From [Flexibacter] sp. ATCC 35103 (GTDB lineage: Bacteria; Bacteroidota; Bacteroidia; Flavobacteriales; Flavobacteriaceae): a DNA stretch of 64,000 bases. Below the pieces are notes generated by a model. The model made no database searches and was not told where the DNA came from. It saw only the letters and a list, made by a program, of their open reading frames with translations. Each line of letters starts with the position of its first letter. The stretch's first letter is position 1. The DNA lies in NCBI RefSeq assembly GCF_001975985.1, contig NZ_MTQF01000003.1, forward strand, positions 259,523 through 323,522, given 5' to 3'. This document shows, piece by piece, positions 37,201-43,686 of this stretch. The position numbers and the translations under genes were made by a program.

Positions 37201-37663
37201 AGGAAATAAAAGCGGTGGAAAAAGTAATGAAGGAAAAGATGGTAATGATGGAGAAGGAGATGCTGAAGCTATCATGGAAATTTATAAAGAGCAAGTAAAA
37301 CTTCGTGAAGCTTTGCAAAAAGAATTAGCTAAACAAGGATTAGATTCGCAGGGTAAATCTGTAATTGACCAAATGAAAGCTTCTGAAAAACAACTTTTGA
37401 ATAAAGGATTTAAGAATGAGAACTTACAACGTATCCTTAATATTCAACAAGAATTATTAAAATTAAACAATGCAGTTCAGCAACAAGGTCAAGATACAAA
37501 GCGTCAATCTGAAACTAACAAGGCTGAATTTTCTAATAGAACGAATGCTTTACCTAGTTCACTTTTGGAATATTTAAACAGTGTTGAGATATTAAACAGA
37601 CAATCACTACCTTTGCGCTCGAATTTTAATCAAAAGGTTCAAGAATATTTTAATACAAAATGA
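34280..37663 (+). CDS. Large DUF4175-like membrane/coiled-coil protein, 1127 aa
   Basis: The start is a TTG (34280): the nearest upstream ATG in this stretch (34254) is closed by a stop within a few codons, and MKTTSAIYQKLEAFIKKYY is a natural N-terminus. Membrane helices lie at about 25-47, 52-75 and 153-172. A large periplasmic part follows with beta-rich repeats (to about 500), then a very long coiled coil (about 500-770). A 100-residue Gly/Lys/Gln tract (about 900-990) precedes the final helical region. I assign DUF4175 from memory of this layout. Function unknown; in some Bacteroidota such proteins sit near BatA/BatB-type genes. It overlaps ybeY by four bases (ATGA). Confidence 0.8.
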   Translation: MKTTSAIYQKLEAFIKKYYTNELIKGGLLFIGFGLLYFLFTLFIEYFLWLKPLGRTLLFWIFIGVEVFLLFRFILFPIFKLFKLQKGIDYNQASAIIGNHFTEVSDKLTNFLQLSASENSAESSELMLASIEQKANSLQPIPFGNAINFKNNKKYLPLAIIPILLFAVFYISGNSNVISQSLNRVVHFNATFLPPAPFKFVVLNANLQTEQNKDFVIKMESVGNVVPENVMIHIGNESYFMESSQPGKFEFKIEKPVSNVEFSFEGNSVSSEEYELKVITVPSIANFEMVLNFPSYLKKKSETIQGTGNAIVPEGTLVTWKMNTQSTQEIVWKDENSVLKFNKAENEFKLAKNISQNTEYQILTSNNKVKNYEKLNYQLSVIKDQHPTINVAPAPDSLKLDKNYVLGRLGDDYGLSKLQVVYYERNKLNTAKRGTIPVKSGVFDQFVFNFPSNLAVQEGVSYEYYFEVFDNDAPHGFKSTKSSVFSDRVSTTDEVHDLELQQQNQNINSLSKSLKNQEKQFSEMDKIQKAGREKDNLEFKDQQKVNDFIKRQKQQDELMKQFAEKMNKNLDKFQSEKKDNTADDLQKRLDNAEKDLEKNQKLMDELKNLNDKLNSEELFDKMEKFKQISKNQSRNLEQLVELTKRFYVSKKAEQVADKLKKLADQQEQLSNKEKENTQDKQDEINKAFDKIQEDLKDLKEENKTLKAPLDIPNDASKEKDLKNDLQKASEELSKKNSSSAKPKQKSAAKKMKSMAEQMDSSMEGGEQEQLEEDVAMLRQVLDNLLAYSLSQEDVMKQFKTMKLGSSAFTRNIKTQQNLKQQFKHVDDSLFALSLRNPKVAEDVTKEIGNVQYNIDKAIETLSDVQVPKGVSHQQYAVSSANKLADFLSDLLNNMQMSMSKPGSGKPKPGDGQGMQLPDIIQKQKGLADKMKEGMKAGDKPGDKPGEGQQGKSGEGKQGQGKGGQGKNGEGKDGQGNKSGGKSNEGKDGNDGEGDAEAIMEIYKEQVKLREALQKELAKQGLDSQGKSVIDQMKASEKQLLNKGFKNENLQRILNIQQELLKLNNAVQQQGQDTKRQSETNKAEFSNRTNALPSSLLEYLNSVEILNRQSLPLRSNFNQKVQEYFNTK

Positions 37664-38079
37664 TCAATTTTAATTACGAAACCGAATTTACTTTAGACAA
37701 CGAACAAGCCTTTGCAGATTGGTTAAGTGCTGTAATCGTGTCTGAAAACAAAAACGAAGGTGAGATAAATTACATTTTTTGTGATGATGAATATCTTCAT
37801 AAGATAAATGTAGAATATCTAAATCACGATACACTAACAGATATTATCAGTTTTGATTATACAGTTGGTAATGAATTAAACGGAGATATATTTGTTTCTG
37901 TTGAAAGAGTAGAAGATAATGCTAAGGATTTCAATGTTTCTTTTATCGAAGAATTGAAACGTGTTCTTGCTCACGGTATACTACATTATTGTGGATACAA
38001 AGATAAGAGTGATTCTGAAGCTGAACTTATGCGTTCAAAAGAGGATGATAAGATTGCAATGTTTCACGTGGAACAGTAA
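37660..38079 (+). CDS. ybeY: rRNA maturation endonuclease YbeY
   Basis: 139 aa. It has the metal-binding pattern HGILHYCGYKD (His105, His109, Asp115; many homologues have His at the last site). An endoribonuclease needed for 16S rRNA 3'-end maturation. The start overlaps the DUF4175 stop, so it is coupled. The last residues, MFHVEQ, are encoded by the first parS-like palindrome (38060-38075), so the centromere array begins inside this gene. Confidence 0.92.
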   Translation: MINFNYETEFTLDNEQAFADWLSAVIVSENKNEGEINYIFCDDEYLHKINVEYLNHDTLTDIISFDYTVGNELNGDIFVSVERVEDNAKDFNVSFIEELKRVLAHGILHYCGYKDKSDSEAELMRSKEDDKIAMFHVEQ

Positions 38080-38707
38080 TTAAACCACTTTTGAATATTT
38101 AGAATTTTGTGTTCCACGTGAAACATTTTCATCTAGATTGATAGATTTTATAAAGGTTCCACGTGAAATATATTTAAAATTTTGAAATTAGAGTGTTCCA
38201 CGTGGAACTTTTTAAGTATAATTTTAGAAAAACCGATAGGGATTTAATCTTGATTTTTTTTAAGATTTAGTATAAAGTGTTTCACGTGGAACATGAAATA
38301 ATCGGTTTTGATTTTGGTTTTTCTTGTTCGAAAATTCATTTTTTAAATCGTTCCACGTGGAACAGGATGTATTTGAAAATTTGAAATTGCAAAAATGATG
38401 TTTCACGTGGAACAGTTTTTGAATTCTGAGATTTGAATTTGAGATTTTGAAATCAGCAGTATTTTGATTTTTATACTGAGTTTTGAATTGTTGAATTGAA
38501 TTTTTTTTCGAACGAATCAAGAATGTCTCACGTGAAACAGAAGTTTCGTTCTGGAAATTTTGATAGAAAGATTGAAGAATGTGTTTGTGTAATCTGTTCC
38601 ACGTGGAACAGATTTATGTCGTTTAAGACGGAATCTAGGTTTTATAGATTGTGTTCTTGAATTTGAAAATTTGAATTTTGCGCGTTAGCGCCGTTCCACG
38701 TGGAACA
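38060..38707. other. parS-like centromere array, ten palindromes
   Basis: Ten 16-base palindromes with core CACGTG and consensus TGTTYCACGTGRAACA. They lie at 38060-38075, 38110-38125, 38155-38170, 38194-38209, 38278-38293, 38349-38364, 38399-38414, 38524-38539, 38595-38610 (perfect TGTTCCACGTGGAACA) and 38692-38707. They fill the 692-base gap between ybeY and mnmG; the rest of the gap is AT-rich and non-coding. The sequence matches the well-known ParB target parS (TGTTTCACGTGAAACA in Bacillus). Two more copies follow mnmG. parA and parB are not in this window. Confidence 0.88.
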
Positions 38708-38771
38708 AAAAGGAGTTAAAAAGTAATTCTGAGAATCGCCTTAAACGGTTTGCAGAGAATAATAAAACAAA

Positions 38772-40643
38772 ATGTTTTTAGAAGAATACGATGTTATTGT
38801 AGTTGGTGCAGGTCATGCTGGATCTGAAGCCGCGGCAGCGGCCGCAAATTTAGGATCAAAAACTTTATTGGTTACCATGAGTCTGCAGAACATTGCACAG
38901 ATGTCTTGCAACCCAGCGATGGGAGGAATTGCAAAAGGACAAATTGTGCGTGAGATTGACGCGCTTGGTGGATATTCGGGAATTGTTTCCGATCGCACGG
39001 CAATTCAATTTAAGATGTTGAACAAATCAAAAGGACCTGCTATGTGGTCGCCAAGAGTTCAAAGTGATCGAATGCGTTTTGCCGAAGAATGGAGAATGAT
39101 GTTGGAGGGAACTCCAAATCTGGATTTCTACCAAGAGATGGTGAAAGGTTTGATTATCGAGAACGGAAAGATAAAAGGAATCAGAACTTCGCTAGGAGTA
39201 GAGATTCGATCTAAATCTGTTGTGTTGACAAACGGAACTTTTTTGAATGGTTTGATTCATATCGGAGAAAAACAATTCGGAGGAGGAAGAGCAGGTGAAA
39301 GTGCCGCAACAGGAATTACCGAAGATTTGGTGAAAGCCGGATTTGAATCAGGAAGAATGAAAACAGGAACGCCACCACGAGTTGATGGACGTTCTTTGGA
39401 TTATTCTAAAATGAACGAAGAAAAAGGAGATGCGAAACCGGATAAGTTTTCTTATTCGGATTTAACCGTTCCGTTAACGCATCAAAGATCTTGTCATATG
39501 ACATACACGTCATTGGATGTTCATGATATTTTGAGAGAAGGTTTTGATCGTTCGCCAATGTTTAACGGAAGGATTAAAAGTCTTGGTCCAAGATATTGTC
39601 CTTCGATAGAAGATAAGATTAATCGTTTTGCTGATAAAGAACGTCACCAATTATTTGTTGAGCCGGAAGGTTGGAATACTTGTGAAGTTTATGTAAACGG
39701 ATTTTCGACTTCGCTTCCGGAGGATATTCAGTTTAAAGCTTTGAGTTCTGTTGCAGGTTTTGAGAAAGTGAAATTCTTCCGCCCAGGTTATGCAATCGAA
39801 TATGACTATTTCCCGCCAACGCAATTGAAACATACTTTGGAAACAAAGTTAGTTGAAGGTTTATATTTTGCCGGACAAATAAACGGAACAACAGGATATG
39901 AAGAAGCAGCTTCTCAAGGATTGATGGCCGGAATAAATGCGCATTTAAAAGTGCACGAAAAAGCGCCATTGATTTTAAAACGTGACGAAGCTTATATTGG
40001 AGTGTTGATTGATGACTTGATTACGAAAGGAACGGAAGAGCCATATCGTATGTTTACATCAAGAGCGGAGTATAGAACTTTGTTGCGTCAGGATAATGCA
40101 GATTTTAGATTAACGCCAATGTCGCATGAAATTGGTTTAGCTTCTGAAGCTCGTTTACGCAGAATGGAAAAGAAATTAAACGAATCTGAAAAGATGGTTG
40201 CGTTCTTTAAAGAAACAAGTGTTTCGGTTGCTGAAACAAATCCAATTTTGGAAGCGAAAGAAACAGCTCCGATTACGCAAGGTGATAAAATGTTTAAAGT
40301 TTTTTCACGTCCGCAAATTGATTTGGAGGATATGATGAAGTTTGAAAAAGTAAAGGAGTATATTGAATCGAATGATGTAGATCAGGAGATTTTAGAACAA
40401 GCCGAAATTCAGGTGAAATATTCCGGTTATATAGAAAAGGAAAGAAATAACGCTGATAAACTTACTCGTTTAGAAGAAGTGAAGATTCCGGAAAATTTCG
40501 ATTACAATAAAATCAAATCAATGTCGATTGAAGCAAAGCAAAAATTGAGCAAGATTCGTCCTGTAACAATATCTCAAGCTTCAAGAATAAGCGGAGTATC
40601 ACCAAGTGATATTTCCGTATTGTTGATTTATATGGGAAGGTAA
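38772..40643 (+). CDS. mnmG: tRNA uridine-5-carboxymethylaminomethyl modification enzyme MnmG
   Basis: 623 aa, full length. The FAD-binding VIVVGAGHAGSEAA is at about residues 8-21. The family segments MSCNPAMGGIAKGQIVREID, GTFLNGLIHIGE and INGTTGYEEAASQG are all present, as is the C-terminal MnmE/tRNA-interacting helical domain. With MnmE it modifies the wobble uridine of tRNAs. Formerly gidA, a gene classically found next to chromosome origins. It is flanked on both sides by parS-like sites. Confidence 0.97.
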   Translation: MFLEEYDVIVVGAGHAGSEAAAAAANLGSKTLLVTMSLQNIAQMSCNPAMGGIAKGQIVREIDALGGYSGIVSDRTAIQFKMLNKSKGPAMWSPRVQSDRMRFAEEWRMMLEGTPNLDFYQEMVKGLIIENGKIKGIRTSLGVEIRSKSVVLTNGTFLNGLIHIGEKQFGGGRAGESAATGITEDLVKAGFESGRMKTGTPPRVDGRSLDYSKMNEEKGDAKPDKFSYSDLTVPLTHQRSCHMTYTSLDVHDILREGFDRSPMFNGRIKSLGPRYCPSIEDKINRFADKERHQLFVEPEGWNTCEVYVNGFSTSLPEDIQFKALSSVAGFEKVKFFRPGYAIEYDYFPPTQLKHTLETKLVEGLYFAGQINGTTGYEEAASQGLMAGINAHLKVHEKAPLILKRDEAYIGVLIDDLITKGTEEPYRMFTSRAEYRTLLRQDNADFRLTPMSHEIGLASEARLRRMEKKLNESEKMVAFFKETSVSVAETNPILEAKETAPITQGDKMFKVFSRPQIDLEDMMKFEKVKEYIESNDVDQEILEQAEIQVKYSGYIEKERNNADKLTRLEEVKIPENFDYNKIKSMSIEAKQKLSKIRPVTISQASRISGVSPSDISVLLIYMGR

Positions 40644-40716
40644 GAAAAGTGATCAGTCTCAGTTTTTAGTTTTCAGTGAATGCTGGATACTGAATGCTGA
40701 GACTGTTTTATTGAAT

Positions 40717-40732
40717 TGTTCCACGTGAAACG
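40717..40732. other. parS-like site 11
   Basis: tgttccacgtgaaacg, matching 15 of 16 positions of the site consensus. It lies 73 bases behind mnmG. Confidence 0.85.
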
Positions 40733-40752
40733 AATTTACGATTTTGTATTTT

Positions 40753-40842
40753 GTAGAGATGCACTGCTGTGCATCTAACGCCTAGTATATATTATACAAA
40801 TTAATCTTTGGAACCAAGACGCACTGCTGTGCGTCTCTACGA
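40753..40842. repeat. Pair of REP-like hairpins
   Basis: Two related imperfect palindromes, one around gagatgcactgctgtgcatct and one around gacgcactgctgtgcgtctc, sit 60 bases apart between the two downstream parS-like sites. The core gcactgctgtgc is identical while flanking stem bases covary. They resemble dispersed hairpin repeats of Flavobacterium genomes; I see no REP-associated transposase nearby. Confidence 0.65.
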
Positions 40843-40873
40843 TATAAATCCGAATAATTAAAAATGATTAAAT

Positions 40874-40889
40874 TGTTCCACGTGAAACT
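40874..40889. other. parS-like site 12
   Basis: tgttccacgtgaaact, 22 bases ahead of the GNAT acetyltransferase start. It is the last copy I find in the window. Confidence 0.85.
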
Positions 40890-40910
40890 ATTTATTTAAA
40901 TTTTGCCAAT

Positions 40911-41375
40911 ATGAAAATTGTCGAAGTCAAAGTTCTATCTGAAGGACAAAAAGAAGTTTTGCGTGAACTGTGGAATAATGAATATCCTGCGAGATTACAT
41001 TTGAAAACTATTGCAGATTTTGATTTGTATTTAAATGGACTTTCTAATACAAAACATTATTTATTATTTGATGATTCAGATCTAATTGTGGGTTGGACTT
41101 TTACTTTTTTGAGAGAGGATGAAAATTGGTTTGCAATAATTTTAGATCATCAAATTCAAGGAAAAGGAAATGGATCACTTTTGATGAATAAAATAAAAAG
41201 TAAAAATGATTGTTTGAATGGCTGGGTTACTGATCATGAAAATGAAGTAAAACAAAATGGAGATTTATATAAATCGCCAATGCCGTTTTATATTAAAAAC
41301 GGTTTTGCAATTATTGCAGAGACAAGAATTGAAAATGAAAAAATGTCGGCTGTAAAAATAAATTGGAAACGCTAG
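40911..41375 (+). CDS. GNAT family N-acetyltransferase
   Basis: 154 aa. The fold is indicated by a central HQIQGKGNGSLLMNKIKS motif (acetyl-CoA binding Q/RxxGxG/A, about 84-101) and an FYIKNGFAI segment near the C-terminus. Substrate unknown. It stands alone between a parS-like site and a terminator. Confidence 0.82.
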   Translation: MKIVEVKVLSEGQKEVLRELWNNEYPARLHLKTIADFDLYLNGLSNTKHYLLFDDSDLIVGWTFTFLREDENWFAIILDHQIQGKGNGSLLMNKIKSKNDCLNGWVTDHENEVKQNGDLYKSPMPFYIKNGFAIIAETRIENEKMSAVKINWKR

Positions 41376-41406
41376 AAGAAAAAAAATAAATATAAAAATT
41401 AATAAG

Positions 41407-41438
41407 CCCTAAAAGTAAAATTTTGCTTTTAGGGTTTG
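41407..41438 (+). terminator. Terminator after the GNAT gene
   Basis: The hairpin ccctaaaagtaaaa / ttttgcttttaggg is followed by tttgc; the T tail is short. Confidence 0.7.
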
Positions 41439-41473
41439 CTATGAAATTAAACCAAAATACCTATAATTAAAAA

Positions 41474-42322
41474 ATGGACGTTTTAAACAAAAAACATTTT
41501 CTTACTGTAAAAGACCATTCTGTATCTAAAGAAGTTTTCGAATTGTATTATGATGAAACTTTAGATATGTTGATTACATCTCCGCAACCTGATTTAGAAA
41601 ATCTAGGTAAATATTATGAAAGCGAAGATTATATTTCGCACACTGATAACAAACGATCGTTATTTGAAAAAGCATATCACTTTGTGAAAAATATTGCTTT
41701 AAAAAATAAATTGAATTTGATTAATAGTGAGCAACCCCAAAAAGGACGAATTTTAGATATTGGTGCCGGAACCGGAGATTTTTTATTAACGACAAAAAAT
41801 GACGGTTGGGAAACTGTTGGAGTAGAACCAAGCGAGAGAGCAAAAAATATTGCGATACAAAAAGGAATTTCTTTTGTGAATGAAATTAGTGCTCTTGAAA
41901 ATAATTCATTTGACGTAATTACCATGTGGCACGTTTTAGAACATGTTCCAAATTTAGAATTGCAAATCCAGGAATTAAAACGTTTATTAAAACCAACTGG
42001 AACATTAATTATTGCGGTTCCAAATTTTAAATCATACGACGCAAAACATTATGAAACTTTTTGGGCAGCTTATGATGTGCCAATTCACTTTTGGCATTTT
42101 TCAAAAAAAGCCATCAAATCACTTTTTGAAAAAGTGGATATGAAATTAGAAAAAGTGCTTCCGATGAAATTTGATTCTTTTTATGTGAGTCTATTATCCG
42201 AAAAATATAAAACCGGGAAAATGAATTATGTGAGTGCATTTTTTGTTGGTTTAAAATCAAATTTAAAAGCGAGCAGTACAAAAGAGTATTCATCCCACAT
42301 TTATGTCTTGAAAAACAGCTAA
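41474..42322 (+). CDS. Class I SAM-dependent methyltransferase
   Basis: 282 aa. The SAM-binding motif GRILDIGAGTGDFLL is at about residues 91-105, then FDVITMWHVLEHVPN (motif II region) and LKPTGTLIIAVPNF. The N-terminal 60 residues form a cap. Members like this methylate small molecules or lipids in surface or secondary metabolism; the substrate cannot be told. The DNA behind the gene is present twice (see the 170-base repeat). Confidence 0.88.
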   Translation: MDVLNKKHFLTVKDHSVSKEVFELYYDETLDMLITSPQPDLENLGKYYESEDYISHTDNKRSLFEKAYHFVKNIALKNKLNLINSEQPQKGRILDIGAGTGDFLLTTKNDGWETVGVEPSERAKNIAIQKGISFVNEISALENNSFDVITMWHVLEHVPNLELQIQELKRLLKPTGTLIIAVPNFKSYDAKHYETFWAAYDVPIHFWHFSKKAIKSLFEKVDMKLEKVLPMKFDSFYVSLLSEKYKTGKMNYVSAFFVGLKSNLKASSTKEYSSHIYVLKNS

Positions 42323-42480
42323 AATGCAAAATAAGCGCGTTTCTGGCGCTTTTTCCGCTCAAGTGAGGGGAAATATCCTCTTTTTTGAGAAAACGTCTCT
42401 AATTAAAGCTATAAAAGCCACTTTCGATAGTGGTTTTTTATGCTTTAAACAGCTTCCATAAATAAAAACAATACCATAAA
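42311..42480 (+). repeat. Diverged 170-base direct repeat, copy 1
   Basis: Begins in the last codons of the methyltransferase gene (aaaaacagctaaaatgc) and ends at aataaaaacaataccataaa. Aligns without large gaps to 42748-42917; shared landmarks include aataagc, gtttct, ttttttgagaaa, aaagcca/ggaagtcactttgata and ataaataaaaacaata. Confidence 0.7.
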
Positions 42481-42747
42481 AAACGGGTGTTTTTTGAAGT
42501 TTTGCGACTGAATTTTTCTGATTTTAAATTTTTGAAATCATGAAGATGAAAATTGTCAGGAATTTTAATTTTATCGAAAATTGGATTTTATATTTTCAGA
42601 AAAGCAGAATTTTAAAAAATGTTGGTAATTGAATTTCGGTTTTAAAAATTTTAAAATAATAAATGATTTTTTGACTTTTTTAGATGTCATAAATTTCAAA
42701 AACATAAAAATGAAAAAAAAAGCATTCAACATTCACTTTGTGATTTA
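42481..42747. other. Intergenic spacer between the two 170-base repeat copies
   Basis: Part of a 683-base gene-free stretch. It is AT-rich with stops in all frames; I see no hairpin or promoter that I can support. It may be all that is left of a deleted gene between the repeat copies. Confidence 0.4.
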
Positions 42748-42917
42748 AAAAACGGCTAAAACGCGAAATAAGCCTGTTTCTTGCGACTTTTTAGCCTAAA
42801 TAAAGATGAAATATGTCTTTTTTGAGAAAGTGTTTCTAATAAAAGATATGGAAGTCACTTTTGATAGTGTTGAATTATTGACATTTTTTTTTCGATAAAT
42901 AAAAACAATATCATAAA
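42748..42917 (+). repeat. Diverged 170-base direct repeat, copy 2
   Basis: Begins aaaaacggctaaaacgc and ends aataaaaacaatatcataaa. Same length as copy 1 with many substitutions, so the duplication is old. It lies just ahead of the ompH-like promoter. Confidence 0.7.
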
Positions 42918-42942
42918 ATTCCACCATTTTTTAAACTTTATG

Positions 42943-42971
42943 TTGATGCTATTTATTTTTTTATATTTTTG
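42943..42971 (+). promoter_or_regulatory. Promoter of the OmpH-like gene (TTG-N18-TATTTTTG)
   Basis: A -33 TTG at 42943-42945 and a -7 box at 42964-42971 are separated by 18 bases, a full match to the Bacteroidota promoter. It lies inside the longer reading frame that opens at 42940, so translation must start later, at 43006. Confidence 0.7.
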
Positions 42972-43005
42972 TCTTCAATACATTAAAAAAATAGAAATTC
43001 AAAAA

Positions 43006-43587
43006 ATGAAAAAAGCATTAGTAATTATCGCACTTTCAATTTTCGCCGTTTCATGTAATAAAACCGCAGAAGTTAAGGAAGTAAAAACAGCTTACGTAGA
43101 TACTTCAGTTTTAATGAAAGAGTACACTGAAGCAAAAGACCTTGAAGCTAAATACAAAGCTCAAGCCGAAGAAAAAGGAAGACAACTACAAGCTGAGATT
43201 ACACGTTTTAAACAAGACGCTGCTAATTTTCAAAGTCAGGCACAAGCAAATGGTCAAGCCTGGGCTCAACAAAGAGGTGCTGAATTGCAAAAAAGAGAAC
43301 AACAATTGGGTTATGCTCAACAAGCTTTGTCTCAACAATTGCAACAAGAAAGTGGTGTTGAAATGGATTCTCTAGTAAGCGGAGTGAAAAAATTCATCAA
43401 GGATTACGGTAAGAAAAACGGTTATTCTTATATCTATGGTACTGGTGATGCTGCATCAATTTTATATGCTGAAGAGAAATACGATATTACAAAAGATATC
43501 ATTAAAGCTTTGAATGACAAATATAAAGCTGAGCCGAAAACAGAAGAAAAACCAGCAGTAAAAGAAGGAGAAGCTGCTAAAAAATAA
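43006..43587 (+). CDS. OmpH/Skp-like periplasmic chaperone, lipoprotein
   Basis: 193 aa from the ATG at 43006; an upstream start at 42940 would precede the promoter. Signal peptide MKKALVIIALSIFAVSC with a lipobox cysteine (AVSC), so it is probably a membrane-anchored lipoprotein. It is followed by the OmpH pattern: TAYVDTSVLMKEYTEA, a long coiled-coil arm rich in Gln/Ala, and a return strand (NGYSYIYGTGDAASILYAEE). Skp proteins hold unfolded outer-membrane proteins. The C-terminal Lys/Glu tail is low complexity. Confidence 0.88.
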   Translation: MKKALVIIALSIFAVSCNKTAEVKEVKTAYVDTSVLMKEYTEAKDLEAKYKAQAEEKGRQLQAEITRFKQDAANFQSQAQANGQAWAQQRGAELQKREQQLGYAQQALSQQLQQESGVEMDSLVSGVKKFIKDYGKKNGYSYIYGTGDAASILYAEEKYDITKDIIKALNDKYKAEPKTEEKPAVKEGEAAKK

Positions 43588-43610
43588 TACCAAACTAACT
43601 AATTAAATTA

Positions 43611-43640
43611 AAAACCTAAGTCTGTAAAGATTTAGGTTTT
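43611..43640 (+). terminator. Terminator of the OmpH-like gene
   Basis: The hairpin aaaacctaa / ttaggtttt is followed by ttcttttat. Confidence 0.75.
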
Positions 43641-43686
43641 TTCTTTTATAAAAATGCGATACTTTTAGTTTTTCAATACAAGCCCA

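Noticed and set aside
38260..38520. An 86-residue minus-strand reading frame between ybeY and mnmG
   Set aside because: It runs through five of the parS-like palindromes, and its LFHVKH, LFHVPRE and STWN segments are just translations of them. No promoter or homologue.
42323..42939. Replication origin next to mnmG
   Set aside because: The gap is AT-rich but I found no DnaA-box-like 9-mers there, unlike 21.1-21.9 kb.
42940..43005. N-terminal extension of the OmpH-like protein
   Set aside because: A full TTG-TATTTTTG promoter lies inside it, and the shorter start gives a perfect lipoprotein signal peptide.
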